64,000 nt of DNA from JBPOFY01 sp051252415 (GCA_051252415.1 JBPOGA010000016.1:1-64000), one strand, 5' to 3'. Shown: positions 24,601 to 34,256, counted from the stretch's first letter. The notes: a model not told the origin generated them from the sequence alone. Translations and numbers: made by a program.

Positions 24601-27016
24601 GTGTCCAAGTGGAGCCATCTAGATTGACGCCATAGCTATAATACTCGGGAACGACTCCTGTGCCGGTAATCGATTTGATACGACCATCGAGATAATTTGT
24701 CGTGATACGAGTCGATAAGTTTGGATTAGTCACCGTTGTGACACGACCGCCATCAGTGTATTCGTATGCGGTTTCGAGGCCGTTGACATCAACGCGGCGC
24801 GAGGGGCGTTTGACCCGATCCGTTTCGTTGATCTCTGTCATGGTGAGCGTTCCAGTTTCGTCCATGGTCTGTGTCTCTGCGGCGGAGCAACCGCACCCAG
24901 TCGCGGAGGTGGAATAGCCATAGGATTGAGTAATCGCTCCCACCCCTGCAGCGACCGATCCACTGACAGTAGAGATTTCCTTACGACCGAGAATATCATA
25001 CATGGTGCTAACACTGCGACCTGACTCATCAGTAACTAGAGTCGCTTTGCCATGATTGTAGGATGCAGAGTAAGTGACACGCCCCCCAACAATTCCATCA
25101 AAACGCCGGGTTTCTACATGATTACGATCATCGTCGTAACCGCGGGTGACATAATAAACACTTTGATAGCCTGATCCATCGAAAACAAACATTTCCTCAC
25201 GAACGAGGTTGGCTACGGAATTGTAAGTATTCTGACGTTGAATTGACTTAAAGGCTACTGCACTTGAGGCATCCGTATGTGTATGAGTCTTGGTTACAAC
25301 GAAATCGCCACCAACATCCATACTGTAATCAAAGGTCGTGATTGCTCCATTTTCGAAACGTCGACTCTGCAGACGACGCGCACTAACCTGATTTCCTCCG
25401 CCATTAACGGTCGCATAATAAACCTGCTCTTCACGTAAATTCGAAGAACTACCATATTGCGACGTTAAGCTTACGGCCCGTTCAGTAATTTCATGATAGC
25501 TTCCATCGTTTTGTTCAAGATAAGCATTCCATATCAACGATGTAACATTCCCAAGAATTCGAGTGGTTTCGACGCGAGGAGCATCGGACTGAAAACTACC
25601 ATCATCACGAGCATCAACTGGGGTGTAGCTATATTCTGTCGCCTTAGCCAAATCAGCCAATGCACTGATACTGAGGGAATCATTGTAAGTAATATCTAGC
25701 CACGATTCTACTTTTAGAGACTGACGTCCTTCACTGTCATATGCATAAGCTTCCCAATACCCATCCGGGGCGATTTTATATTTACGCTCACCAATCGAAT
25801 CACCTTCTGAGTAATAACCATATTGCGTTATCAAATTCGCACTTGTCGGGTCTCTGACCTCATTTACAAGGCGAAAACTATCATCGATCCGCTCACTGAC
25901 CTTAATCACCTCAGATAACAAGCTCCCTTCGCCATTGTATACACGCTTAATATCCTTACGTGTCGCACCGTCTTGGCTTTTAACCAACTGAGCCTCTTCA
26001 CGACGCAGTAAAGTAAAGCTCTCATTCAATATTTCGCCAATGCGAAGCTCCCATAAATCATTATTCGCATAGTATTGAAACTGCCATTGAGTGACCCGAC
26101 CATCCCAGTAACGAGTGATCACAGCCTCATCAATATCTTGGCTGTCATAAGCGGGGTTAGCGACATTGAATCGCTTAGTCACATCTGCGACAGCATCAAC
26201 TCCCACATTTAACTCATAAACTCCAAGGGATTCATTATAGGAATAATCACCTTCAGCATAAAAACGAATTTCATATTCAAAATCGGCATCGATCACTTCA
26301 AAATCAACTAAACCACCAGCATAGGCAATTTGCACAACTACGCCGTCCTCACGAATAACTCTCAGGTCATCAAATAGCGTAACTCGCCCCATCTTATCGA
26401 CTTGCTCTACTGCATCGCCAGTCTCAAAATCTATTAGAATCGAACTTCCTTTTTTCAAATTAGACAATCTCACATAAGTAGGGTCGACATCGACAACAGC
26501 ATTACGATTCGCATCCAGCATTTCAATTTCGTAGATAGTCCGAACAGTCGAATCCACAGCCTGACCAATCGAACTGCCATTAGGCACTTTATAAGCACGC
26601 CCCTGTCCGCGGTGATTGACAACTGTTAATGTTACTGATTCATCCTCAGAAAAGTCACCGGAAACATTGGAAAGGTATGAACCTGCCGGAGACAAATAAT
26701 CTATACCCTGAGGCGTAAACATAGTCAAACTCGGTTCTTCATGGTGAAAACGAAGCGTTCCAGTTTGGACCTGCATATTATCACTAAAGCTTGGAAATCC
26801 GATACCAAACTCGATTGAACCTGCTTCAGCGCCTCCACCTCCATCTCCACTTGTGTCACACTCACAGGGATTGTCCTCAGCATAGTCCGAACAATCGCAT
26901 GGATCTTCACAGCTATCGTCATCGCAACAGCTTGGATCATTCACAGCGCAAAGAGGCAACAATCCTCCAAAACAAAATATTATAAATGCTAAGTGACCTA
27001 GTAGTTTCTTTTTCAT
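21683..27016 (-). CDS. Secreted Rhs/YD-repeat protein
   Basis: A 1777-residue Rhs-family protein with a Sec signal peptide (1-24) and an unusual Cys/Asp-rich stretch right after it (about 25-58; nine Cys, e.g. PSCCDDDSCEDPCDC). Then come many YD repeats (e.g. YDLVGRVRTE, YGYDGLGRRTS, YTYDDLGRRD). The Rhs core hallmark RYYDPGTGRWPNRDPIGE is followed by GLNLYGMVNNEVTNLFDYLG, after which the C-terminal 130 residues diverge and are Cys-rich (ending VCCDWWTSAF). That tip is the variable, possibly toxic, part. It is the fourth gene of a minus-strand operon, 7 bases after the HEAT-like gene. No T6SS or Tc genes are nearby, so export is probably by Sec. Confidence 0.9.
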   Translation of the reverse strand: MKKKLLGHLAFIIFCFGGLLPLCAVNDPSCCDDDSCEDPCDCSDYAEDNPCECDTSGDGGGGAEAGSIEFGIGFPSFSDNMQVQTGTLRFHHEEPSLTMFTPQGIDYLSPAGSYLSNVSGDFSEDESVTLTVVNHRGQGRAYKVPNGSSIGQAVDSTVRTIYEIEMLDANRNAVVDVDPTYVRLSNLKKGSSILIDFETGDAVEQVDKMGRVTLFDDLRVIREDGVVVQIAYAGGLVDFEVIDADFEYEIRFYAEGDYSYNESLGVYELNVGVDAVADVTKRFNVANPAYDSQDIDEAVITRYWDGRVTQWQFQYYANNDLWELRIGEILNESFTLLRREEAQLVKSQDGATRKDIKRVYNGEGSLLSEVIKVSERIDDSFRLVNEVRDPTSANLITQYGYYSEGDSIGERKYKIAPDGYWEAYAYDSEGRQSLKVESWLDITYNDSLSISALADLAKATEYSYTPVDARDDGSFQSDAPRVETTRILGNVTSLIWNAYLEQNDGSYHEITERAVSLTSQYGSSSNLREEQVYYATVNGGGNQVSARRLQSRRFENGAITTFDYSMDVGGDFVVTKTHTHTDASSAVAFKSIQRQNTYNSVANLVREEMFVFDGSGYQSVYYVTRGYDDDRNHVETRRFDGIVGGRVTYSASYNHGKATLVTDESGRSVSTMYDILGRKEISTVSGSVAAGVGAITQSYGYSTSATGCGCSAAETQTMDETGTLTMTEINETDRVKRPSRRVDVNGLETAYEYTDGGRVTTVTNPNLSTRITTNYLDGRIKSITGTGVVPEYYSYGVNLDGSTWTRVDTATANSPRYRKMTYDLVGRVRTEESPAYDASTFTTEYAYDGYGRLASQSRPGQADTLYNYDSMGELNLSGLDINDNGTLDLASADRITGTDRSYMLDSGAWFDVSSTTVYPELNSASSVTVSSNKRRLSGFTGNLTSESQSVDVHNNTTIQTTEIDRTNKTVTQTVDTPGSTIDAISVTINGYLKSQNSSTVSASTTYGYDGLGRRTSMRDPRHAESTTIDYYTGTRQVFTQTDGANNTTSYIYFDNGVVGAGQVKSVKNALLKKNYMSYDLLGRQIQTWGQTDYPQSYSYNTYGELKTLTTYRDTIIDFSTDTWPNPTGGDITTWSYQPSTGLLTRKEYADTKGTDYSYTSANQLYVRTWARNGGLDTTYSYDPDTGELLNVNYEAADTADITYTYDRLGRQDTVADATGTRSFDYDLATLQLDTETLDSTFYQGHILARSYEDGTETNGHSGRSSGYSLKDSGGTTSVSSATYGYETTGRLQTVSSGTDSFTYGYEPNSNLLASLTAPQHSVTYDYEDNRNVMTEIDNKLSGATTSLSKYTYTYDDLGRRDDRTQSGSAISVTNTDDFIYNDRSEVTGSTNSIETAATWNPTYTFDQIGNRKSSTGFQPVASYTSNGVNQYTAIDAQSPTYDFDGNLETDGGTWSYTWNNENRLVNAANSTTSTSIDFVYDYQGRLAKKVDGTNIEVYVYDGWNRIATHTVDSSFVILNSSFNLWGLDLSGSMQGAGGVGGLLKEGDLYPTYDANGNIMQKLDGVGVTAMNVGYDPFGNIISGTLVGEYGFSTKPLVNGLDWYYYGFRYYDPGTGRWPNRDPIGEQGGLNLYGMVNNEVTNLFDYLGLAKDCCGNVEVPTYKCCADSTTSTIGMKTARYRCERIGLNECIDNFCNDEVIDLALDQYETPGANENVATGGFTISIIFQSTWGTIVGVVTATPTIADQITRRLARSLCRIAARSACEKKVCCDWWTSAF
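22451..22482. repeat. Direct repeat inside the Rhs gene
   Basis: GAATGAGGAAT occurs at 22451 and again at 22472, separated by TAAGAATTAC. It is translated in frame as SSFVILNSSF. AATTACGAAT-type strings like this are typical of intergenic repeats, so this looks like a repeat that entered the coding sequence without breaking the frame. Confidence 0.7.
22757..22775. repeat. Palindromic repeat inside the Rhs gene
   Basis: CACAGGCT GAA AGCCTGTG is a perfect 8-bp palindrome with a 3-base loop, translated in frame as part of STGFQPVAS. TGFQPV peptides made by this palindrome recur in proteins of planctomycetes and verrucomicrobia as in-frame copies of an intergenic repeat (from general knowledge). 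Confidence 0.75.
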
Positions 27017-27023
27017 GATTAAG

Positions 27024-27848
27024 TTAATGTATTAAATAATTCTCTAAAGTAGTGACAGCGGCTTTCGAAGATTGGCGAAGACGATAGTCCAAACTGTCGG
27101 TAAAATGTCTGATCGTTTCCAAATCATGGAAATTTCCGCACCTTGATAAGAGTGCAATTGCAGAGACTCGTATCTGAATACTCTCATCGGAATTGATCAC
27201 ATTCCTCGCGTAGTCTATAGCCAACTGACTGCCTAAAAAACCAGCGACTTGAAGGGCTGTCACTTTATTAGCCGTTGAATATTCAGAGTGCTTCAGGACA
27301 TGCTCGGATAGTGCAAGAATCTTATTTTTAGAAAGGTTCTCAGAATCCGATAAATACAGTCTATACAACCCAAGCAAAGATGTGCCTGAAAAGGCAATCC
27401 TGGCATCAGCAGCCATTCGCTCTAGCGTATGATAGCACTGCAATCTCACATGTTCAGATAATTGTTTTTGAGATGCCGCCAATGCGAGTTTTTGCACACA
27501 AAATTCGCGCCAAAGTAGGTCGATCGACTCATCACCGATAATCTCGATGATCGCTTGAGTCGTTGGTTCAACATGAGCAGACCGTTGCAGCATCCAATCC
27601 GCGAGATCGTTTTGTCTTACGCGTCCATGAGCCACTGCCTCTTCTGAAAAGTCATACTTTAGAAAGGCTAGGCATTGTTGCTCCTCTTTGATACTCAAAG
27701 GTGCCTTCAACTTGCTAAGTAAAGATTTAGAATGAGCAAGCGTTGTCTCTGGTGAAATGTAAGTGTCGACCAGTGGCGATGCAAACACGCCGCTTGCACT
27801 GGATACCAATGCCAACGCTGTTACTATAACTCGAACCAATAGTATCAT
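27024..27848 (-). CDS. Exported HEAT-like repeat protein
   Basis: A protein of about 274 residues with a signal peptide (about 1-24, ending VFASP). The rest is helical, with HEAT-like repeats, for example SIQIRVSAIALLSRCGNFHDLE and YRLRQSSKAAVTTLENYL near the end. The ATG at 27848 is preferred to the GTG at 27851 that overlaps the previous stop (TAG/GTG/ATG). It lies between the TSP3/PA14 gene and the Rhs gene with almost no gaps, so it is probably co-made with them, perhaps as a periplasmic scaffold. No enzyme motif is seen. Confidence 0.75.
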   Translation of the reverse strand: MILLVRVIVTALALVSSASGVFASPLVDTYISPETTLAHSKSLLSKLKAPLSIKEEQQCLAFLKYDFSEEAVAHGRVRQNDLADWMLQRSAHVEPTTQAIIEIIGDESIDLLWREFCVQKLALAASQKQLSEHVRLQCYHTLERMAADARIAFSGTSLLGLYRLYLSDSENLSKNKILALSEHVLKHSEYSTANKVTALQVAGFLGSQLAIDYARNVINSDESIQIRVSAIALLSRCGNFHDLETIRHFTDSLDYRLRQSSKAAVTTLENYLIH

Positions 27849-27850
27849 CA

Positions 27851-30800
27851 CTATATTTTATCGTTAATAGCCGAGTTCGACTGAAAAAAATGATAATAAT
27901 GACAACCATTACTTGGAGTCTCTGCTGGCACGGTAACGCGATACTTATATCGCCCTAGCTCATCTAACTGATCAGCCGTAATCCACTGATCCAAGCTACC
28001 GTCCTCGAAGAGCACCCCTGCGGTAATCGGCGTCAGGTGGATTTTAAAGTCATCCGGAAAGCTCCCTCCTAAAGCAAGCGTAATTTCAAGTAGTTCCGTC
28101 CCATCAGAAAAAACCTCAACGATTTTTTGCGAACCACCAAAGAGGCGTGTGTAATCTGAAATGGCATTAACATCAAGCACGCCTGCCACAGCGGCTGTCC
28201 CAGGTAGACGAGCAATGATGCTACCATTTACTGGTTGCGAAGAAAGCACTCCAAATTCGCGAGGATCAGTGTCAGCGACTTCATCGAGTGAAATGAAGGC
28301 ATCGGCTTCGAGTTCAACTTCAACAGGCAATTGAGTGGGTTGCCAGACGCGCTCGAAGTCCACAACAGCGGCGATGGTCGCGCCAAGATCGACATCGAGG
28401 ACAATTACTTCGAGGAGTGACTCGTAGACAAAGTCGTCTCGATCCAACCAAGTAGAACGGACGCGATACACTCCCGGCTGATCAAAGTGGACAGCGGCCA
28501 CTTCGTGCTTATCCAATCCAAAACCATCGACAATGAGAACTGAATCGGATGGTGCGCTGCCTGCAGCCTGATAGGAACGCGTCGGCAGAGTGAACGGAAT
28601 CAGATCACCATTTGAGTGTTCCGCACGCTCGGCGAATATGAAGTCCCAAGGCGCTTCCAAGCCTTCAGCTAGGAGCGATTCTACTGAAGCTGCTCGGACG
28701 CGATTATTGAGGCCGTCGCGATAGTCGATGAGGTCTTGAGCGGAGAGGTCTTCTTGCCAAGGGAGCGCTAAGTTCTGAAAATGAGCCGCTTGTGGGCCAT
28801 TTGAATTACCGTTGCCATTGCCGTTGCCGTTGCCATTCGAGTTTCCTTGGCTTTGGTTAATATAAGCTTCCAGACTGGAGCCTCCGTTAGCAGACAAAGC
28901 TAGGTCGATATAATCTAGGCGCCCTTCTGTTTCAGGAAGATCAACCTCCGCTTCGACTCTAAAGAGTTCGATATAGGTGCCGTATTTTGGCTTGGGGCCT
29001 TGAGAGCGATCCCAGCCAAGTAAAAGGCTATCACCTAAACGGAGGTAAGGCGTCTCTAGATCTTCAAGGTCAGCGAGATTTGTGACCTGCCATTCGATAT
29101 CGAGCGATTCGGTAAATATACCGCTATGCGACTGAACACTAAAGACATCGCTATTGTCCTCAATGCTAAGCGGAAGATCCAGATGGAAAGTATCTGACAA
29201 CGCACGTAGTGGTGCAAACGCTTGCTGGTCGGTATCGCGCACAATGGATAGCATATCCAGATTGATGGCATGCCCGTAAACATTGTATGGCGAAATCGGC
29301 GACAAGACTGTGCCGCTGGCGGGCAATGCAAATTCATCTTGAATTCTAGCTGCGGCCCAGGCATCGGCTGTTGCCTGATCATCGAATTCGAGGGTCACCA
29401 TTTCGATCGAATCGATACGCAATGAGGTGCCTGTCTCAACTGGGATCCAATCGAGCGTAATTTCAGGCTGTCCAACACCCTGCCATGGGAGCCAGAAGCT
29501 GACTGTGCTAACTTCATCTGGGGTGGCGGTCACGAGCGAGTCACCAACATAAACCCCATCAATATATGCCAACAAGCGGAACTGGCTGGCGTCGCGATAT
29601 TGATTGCCCTCGCGAACTGCGACGTCGACGCGGTAGAACCCGGAAGTTTGAACGTCTAAATCGTAAGTCAGGCTACCGCGATAATCGAGCGAGACGATAG
29701 AGCCGTCATCGTTGCTACGCCATGTTCCAGTAGAGGCGGCAGTGGCACTTCCGCTGAGCGAATGGAATGGTGCTGAAACTGAGATCGCATTGGGAACCAA
29801 TGGGTCTGTGCCGAGATGGATGTATTCCTCATAATCACTGAAGCCATCGCCATCGGTATCGACCAAGTCTAACGCGGTGCCGAGGCTCAGTTCGACCTCG
29901 TCGGAGAGACCATCGCGATCAAGATCTGTCTCCCATTGAGTAAAGGTAATTTCAGCTCCTCTCAGATTGGTGTTGGAACCGGTAGCTAACAAGGCGCCGA
30001 CATAGAGTTGATCTGGTAATTCAAGAGAGTATGAACCCACGAAAGTCCAACTGCTTCCATCTCTGGAAGCATAAGCGGAGAAGGTGTTGTCATTACGCTC
30101 AAGACGCAACCAGCGCTGTCCAGTCGGGTTTTCGCTAAAGTTCAGTTTGATTGTATTTAGGCCCTGCGCCTCCGCGCTTCTCTGGTAGAGACGATAGTGG
30201 GTAGTATTGAAGAGTGCATTTACACCGATAAAGGCTGACTGGCCAGAGAGTGTTTCTCGTGCGACTAGAGCGATTTCCAAATCGCCGTCATCAGACGCTC
30301 GATTTAACTGCATCGTAATAGCAAAATCACCATTGACCTCTTGGTTCAAAAATTGACCGCCATCATAGGTGCCTTTGAAGCCTGCGCCTGCACCACCAAA
30401 ATACAAGTTGAGCGGATCGGTCGCGGAGGCGTAGGCCACTGCTTCTGCACCCGAATAACCATTAATTGAGGTTAGAATAAAATCTTCGGGCACTACATAC
30501 GCATTCGATTCCGCAACGAAAGGGTCGCTGTCTAGAATCTTCGTCTCGACGAGATTACTGAAGGAGTCACCATCCGTGTCAGGATTTAATGGATCCGTGC
30601 CAGACAAGCGTTCTTCGTAATTCAGGCGACCATCGAAATTGGGGTCTCCGACGTAGCCATCGATTCCATAGCCCTTGGCTGGGTCCAAGCCATTGGCTGC
30701 CTCCCAATCATCAGGTAAGCCATCGGCATCGGCATCATTTTGGTCTGGAGTGTGAACGCGTAGATAATCGCCAGAGATCACAGTTCTCGGATTGGCTCCG

Positions 30801-33190
30801 AACTCCCACGCGATCGTAACGTGGTCATTCCCATCGTGTTCTTTGTAGATAATTTCAAAGAAGTAAGCCTGCCCTGCATCAAGCGGAATAAGCTCTGATT
30901 TCTGTGTTTCTGCACGGGTCCAGTCTTGATACGCACTAGCAACTTCTAAGTAAGCAACACGCTGCTTGTTGAAGCCAGTGTCGTCTGTGCTAAGCCACAA
31001 TTCGCAATGATCGTCGCCCGCAATCCAGAAGGTATAATCGCCCGCCTCCGGAGCAATGATCAATCCGTAGATACGTTGACCATAATAGTTTCCGTAGCTG
31101 TCTCCACTATCAACATCAAGATCCGTGATCCACTCATGGGCATCTGGATTAATTGGGAAGCTGGAATGGTTTGTCAGTCGATTCGTCTCACGGCCCGTGA
31201 GATCAAACCAAAGATCACGACGTACGATTCCATCGAATCCGTGAACATCTGCTAGCTGTGGATTCAAGCCATAAATAAGCTCATCCAAATTATTCATTCC
31301 GTCTAGGTCTGCATCCAACAATGTGTCATCCTCAAGCAGGTTTAAGCCGCCGATATATTCCCAAAGGTCTCCCATTCCGTCCTGATCGGTATCTTCGACA
31401 AATAGATTTGCACCGACTTCACGCTCCAAGCTATTGATCAGGCCGTCTCCGTCGAAATCAAGGCCTTCTGGTTCTGTATTTGAAAAGACAAAATCGTCAA
31501 AGGAAGCTGTATTGGTGGAGATGTCGTCGGAAATTCCCTGTAAAGCTTTGAAGCGAGAGAAGACGATCAAGTCTTCGTCTTTGAAAGACAGGTCGCTTGC
31601 GATGAGAATGCCGTTTTGTGTGAGTAGCCACTCTTGCTCATCGTAGTCGAAGTAAAGTGAGTAGCTATTCCACTCAGTCACGTCGTCTACGGCATCGAAC
31701 TCAAGCCACTCTTGAGTAGGCTCATCCCATACGGAAATCTTATCCGGGTTGGCAACGGCCCATACCGCAACGGCGGGCTCTGAGAGTGTCCCCAGGTAAG
31801 GCAGTTGTGCCACTACAAGCTTTGCGCGAAAACTGATCCAGACGCGTCGGGTTTCGCCGACGGCTGCAATACGCTCGAAAGACGTCTCCGTGCTAGAGTC
31901 TGTCATGTCGACTTGTTCTGCAGCGACTAGCACATCCCCCAATGCTGACCATCCCTCTTGGCCTCCCAGAGACGCACCATTCAGGTAGCCTTCTGCTGCT
32001 GAAAAGGACGACTTCCATTCGAAAATCCCAGAACCAAGCTCGGTTTCTTCAAGAGCGGCCAGTGTGGTATCTCCTACTAGCGGATCTAAACCCCAAATAG
32101 GTTCCAGTGAGTCTGTCAAATTATCTCCATCAGTATCAAAGAGCAAGGGATCGGTGCCATTTGCGAATTCGGGACCGTCCAGCACCCAGTCATTATCAGT
32201 ATCTACGTCATGTGGATCAGAACCGTATGACAACTCGAGACCGTCTAGAGCTCCGTCGTCGTCGGTATCAGGATCCGTAGGATCGACACCCGCTGTAATT
32301 TCGACGCCATCCTCGGCACCGTCACCATCAGTATCGGCCAGATCGGCGCGGGTATTGAATTTATATTCGGTCAAGTTGTCCAAACCATCAGCATCACCAT
32401 CGCCGCTACGTTGGTTTCCGTTGATGCCAAGCCCTTGTGCAACTAACCAATCATCAGGTAAGCCATCGTTCGAAGTGTCCACGTAGAGTGGATTCTCTCC
32501 ACCCGCGTAGAAGTAGTCGAAGACGGAGGTATCGTCGATGTCTCCACGCATGGAAAACTGTGTCAATTGGTTGGGAGTATTATCAAGAAAGCCTAGGTCA
32601 GTCATGGACATCTCGCCATCGACGAATAAGTCCCACTGTTTCGTCACGTAATCGAGGCGGTATGTAAGGCGCACCCAATCCTCTGAGCTATTACCGGTCA
32701 GCGCCCTGCGCTCGCCGGAGGGCAGCCACTGACCGCTACCGAGTGTATCACCATCTACGACGTAGACTTCGCCTTCAGCGGCCAACTTCACAAAGCCAGT
32801 GACTGCACTCTGCCCCATTGGAATGGCAGCTAAGAGTTCATTGCTGTCGGCAAAAACTGGCTGGAGGTAAAAATCGACCCATGTGACTTCACCTACATTT
32901 AGGCCCAAACTATTGAGCCCCAACCAATAGTTCCCCGTAAAACCAAGCGACTGGTTGCCGATCGCACCAAAAGAAAAAATCTCAGCAGAAAGCTCAGGCT
33001 GCAGATTCCACTCAGAATCTGAAAGTAAGGGGCCGGCAGTGTAGCCGTCGGTCGACTCAAAGTCGGCTTCGTAGGGCAATGCAACGGCAGGATTCTGAGC
33101 CAGAATTTGGCCAGCAGAAGCAGTCAGTAGTAATACCACTAAGCTACAGGAACGATATGGGCTCAACGAAATCATAGAAGCGTTTTTCAT
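27851..33190 (-). CDS. Giant secreted TSP3-repeat and PA14-domain protein
   Basis: A 1779-residue surface or secreted protein with a signal peptide (1-31, ending ILAQ). It has two concanavalin-like beta modules (about 40-230 and 390-570). Runs of Asp-rich thrombospondin type 3 calcium repeats occur at about 240-375, 575-650, 820-890 and 1100-1140 (e.g. DTDGDGAEDG, DTDDDGALDG). A PA14 domain (about 650-810; YTFWIAGDDHCELWLS) and a CBM6-like module (about 1150-1270) follow. Near residue 1450 there is an (NG)n low-complexity linker. It probably binds glycans or cell surfaces. It forms an operon with a PEP-CTERM-like gene 6 bases upstream and the HEAT and Rhs genes downstream. Confidence 0.88.
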   Translation of the reverse strand: MKNASMISLSPYRSCSLVVLLLTASAGQILAQNPAVALPYEADFESTDGYTAGPLLSDSEWNLQPELSAEIFSFGAIGNQSLGFTGNYWLGLNSLGLNVGEVTWVDFYLQPVFADSNELLAAIPMGQSAVTGFVKLAAEGEVYVVDGDTLGSGQWLPSGERRALTGNSSEDWVRLTYRLDYVTKQWDLFVDGEMSMTDLGFLDNTPNQLTQFSMRGDIDDTSVFDYFYAGGENPLYVDTSNDGLPDDWLVAQGLGINGNQRSGDGDADGLDNLTEYKFNTRADLADTDGDGAEDGVEITAGVDPTDPDTDDDGALDGLELSYGSDPHDVDTDNDWVLDGPEFANGTDPLLFDTDGDNLTDSLEPIWGLDPLVGDTTLAALEETELGSGIFEWKSSFSAAEGYLNGASLGGQEGWSALGDVLVAAEQVDMTDSSTETSFERIAAVGETRRVWISFRAKLVVAQLPYLGTLSEPAVAVWAVANPDKISVWDEPTQEWLEFDAVDDVTEWNSYSLYFDYDEQEWLLTQNGILIASDLSFKDEDLIVFSRFKALQGISDDISTNTASFDDFVFSNTEPEGLDFDGDGLINSLEREVGANLFVEDTDQDGMGDLWEYIGGLNLLEDDTLLDADLDGMNNLDELIYGLNPQLADVHGFDGIVRRDLWFDLTGRETNRLTNHSSFPINPDAHEWITDLDVDSGDSYGNYYGQRIYGLIIAPEAGDYTFWIAGDDHCELWLSTDDTGFNKQRVAYLEVASAYQDWTRAETQKSELIPLDAGQAYFFEIIYKEHDGNDHVTIAWEFGANPRTVISGDYLRVHTPDQNDADADGLPDDWEAANGLDPAKGYGIDGYVGDPNFDGRLNYEERLSGTDPLNPDTDGDSFSNLVETKILDSDPFVAESNAYVVPEDFILTSINGYSGAEAVAYASATDPLNLYFGGAGAGFKGTYDGGQFLNQEVNGDFAITMQLNRASDDGDLEIALVARETLSGQSAFIGVNALFNTTHYRLYQRSAEAQGLNTIKLNFSENPTGQRWLRLERNDNTFSAYASRDGSSWTFVGSYSLELPDQLYVGALLATGSNTNLRGAEITFTQWETDLDRDGLSDEVELSLGTALDLVDTDGDGFSDYEEYIHLGTDPLVPNAISVSAPFHSLSGSATAASTGTWRSNDDGSIVSLDYRGSLTYDLDVQTSGFYRVDVAVREGNQYRDASQFRLLAYIDGVYVGDSLVTATPDEVSTVSFWLPWQGVGQPEITLDWIPVETGTSLRIDSIEMVTLEFDDQATADAWAAARIQDEFALPASGTVLSPISPYNVYGHAINLDMLSIVRDTDQQAFAPLRALSDTFHLDLPLSIEDNSDVFSVQSHSGIFTESLDIEWQVTNLADLEDLETPYLRLGDSLLLGWDRSQGPKPKYGTYIELFRVEAEVDLPETEGRLDYIDLALSANGGSSLEAYINQSQGNSNGNGNGNGNGNSNGPQAAHFQNLALPWQEDLSAQDLIDYRDGLNNRVRAASVESLLAEGLEAPWDFIFAERAEHSNGDLIPFTLPTRSYQAAGSAPSDSVLIVDGFGLDKHEVAAVHFDQPGVYRVRSTWLDRDDFVYESLLEVIVLDVDLGATIAAVVDFERVWQPTQLPVEVELEADAFISLDEVADTDPREFGVLSSQPVNGSIIARLPGTAAVAGVLDVNAISDYTRLFGGSQKIVEVFSDGTELLEITLALGGSFPDDFKIHLTPITAGVLFEDGSLDQWITADQLDELGRYKYRVTVPAETPSNGCHYYHFFQSNSAINDKI

Positions 33191-33196
33191 TGAGGG

Positions 33197-33952
33197 TTAG
33201 TTGGAGTGATTGCCGAAATGTCTGCACCGGCTCTCACTCCAATAGGATAAGAGCAAAGCCAGGACCAACCATCCAGAAATGGAACTGATCATAATCACAG
33301 TTCCCTTGGTCGGCTCGGGGAGCTGCCGCACTTGAATCGCATTGATATTCGCATTCCCTGAGCTAGACGAGTAACGGAAGGTGAAAGTCGCTTCTCCAGA
33401 AGAATCGGTTACAAAAGTACCCGTCACATAAGCGCCATCTCCCCCGCCGCTGCCGACGGATCCTGTTCCCGACGACGAGAATTCATTCGCTGCTCCCGAA
33501 TCAAGAACAAGTGTGTTATTTCTCCCAGACCTAGTATCCGATGAAAAGAGTTGAACGCTATACGTCCGATCACTCGTCAAATTTTTCAGCGTGATCGTCG
33601 TCTCAGTATTTGATAAGCCCCATGCAGCTGAATCCATCACATTGCCTAAATCACCTGAAAGATTACTAAAGTTAGCAGTGGTTCCATTATCCGCTGGAGC
33701 CCAGAGCACATTGCCTTCACCCGCTAAATCAGCAACCGCGCCACTCGCAGTGCCTGTGAACTCTACTGCGTTGGCAGTATAGGTAGTAGCGTTACCTAGA
33801 TTATAAGCATATGCCAGTGCTCCATCGGTACTGATTGCGCTCTCACCAGAACTGAGCGCCCCAGTGGATTCCCAATCAACGCTGACCGCCGCCGTCGCAC
33901 TGGATATTAACGATATCAGAATGGAAAGAGAACAGATTTTGAGTTTTAGCAT
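33197..33952 (-). CDS. PEP-CTERM-like exported protein
   Basis: A 251-residue protein with a signal peptide (1-21), a Ser/Thr/Gly-rich beta domain and a C-terminal sorting signal: LPEPTKG at about 214, a hydrophobic stretch (ISSISGWLVLALLLSYW), then basic residues (RCRHF). This is the PEP-CTERM arrangement recognised by exosortases, although the tail is longer than usual. No exosortase gene is in the window. It is the first gene of the operon that ends with the Rhs gene, so its promoter drives the whole set. Confidence 0.8.
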   Translation of the reverse strand: MLKLKICSLSILISLISSATAAVSVDWESTGALSSGESAISTDGALAYAYNLGNATTYTANAVEFTGTASGAVADLAGEGNVLWAPADNGTTANFSNLSGDLGNVMDSAAWGLSNTETTITLKNLTSDRTYSVQLFSSDTRSGRNNTLVLDSGAANEFSSSGTGSVGSGGGDGAYVTGTFVTDSSGEATFTFRYSSSSGNANINAIQVRQLPEPTKGTVIMISSISGWLVLALLLSYWSESRCRHFGNHSN

Positions 33953-34256
33953 GATGATATGTGGGATGAATAGATTAAAATTCTAACTGAAATGATGATT
34001 GAATGATGGCTTCGATGAGACCGAGTAAGTCATGTCAACTGCCACGATTTATATTAATTTAAGTCGACCTTGTAAGCGTCGCCGTAATTAATCACCGACT
34101 TAAATTGGTATTTATACACCAGTTTCTGAACGTTTCCCTGATAAGCCGAAGGAAGCGCACATGAATTCACCCTACAGATACTTTCGTGCTCACACTACTA
34201 ATAGAGTATCGATTACGTATATTAGATTATTATCCAACATCCCCCGTTACTTATAA
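33953..34256. promoter_or_regulatory. Divergent intergenic region with 11-bp inverted repeat at 34056-34106
   Basis: This 304-base gap separates the divergent PEP-CTERM-like and TonB-receptor genes and must hold both promoters. AATTTAAGTCG (34056-34066) and CGACTTAAATT (34096-34106) form a perfect inverted repeat with a 29-base spacer. Two half-sites this far apart suit a dimeric or looping regulator, or a large hairpin. No clear sigma-70 boxes stand out. Confidence 0.5.

Noticed and set aside
28790..28850. Tandem repeat as CRISPR or satellite
   Set aside because: It is the coding sequence of an Asn-Gly linker in the TSP3/PA14 protein, with no spacers.
31434..32486. Ser-rich plus-strand frames opposite the TSP3 repeats
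   Set aside because: They are mirror images of the Asp-rich calcium repeats (GAT/TCG-type reverse reading), not genes.
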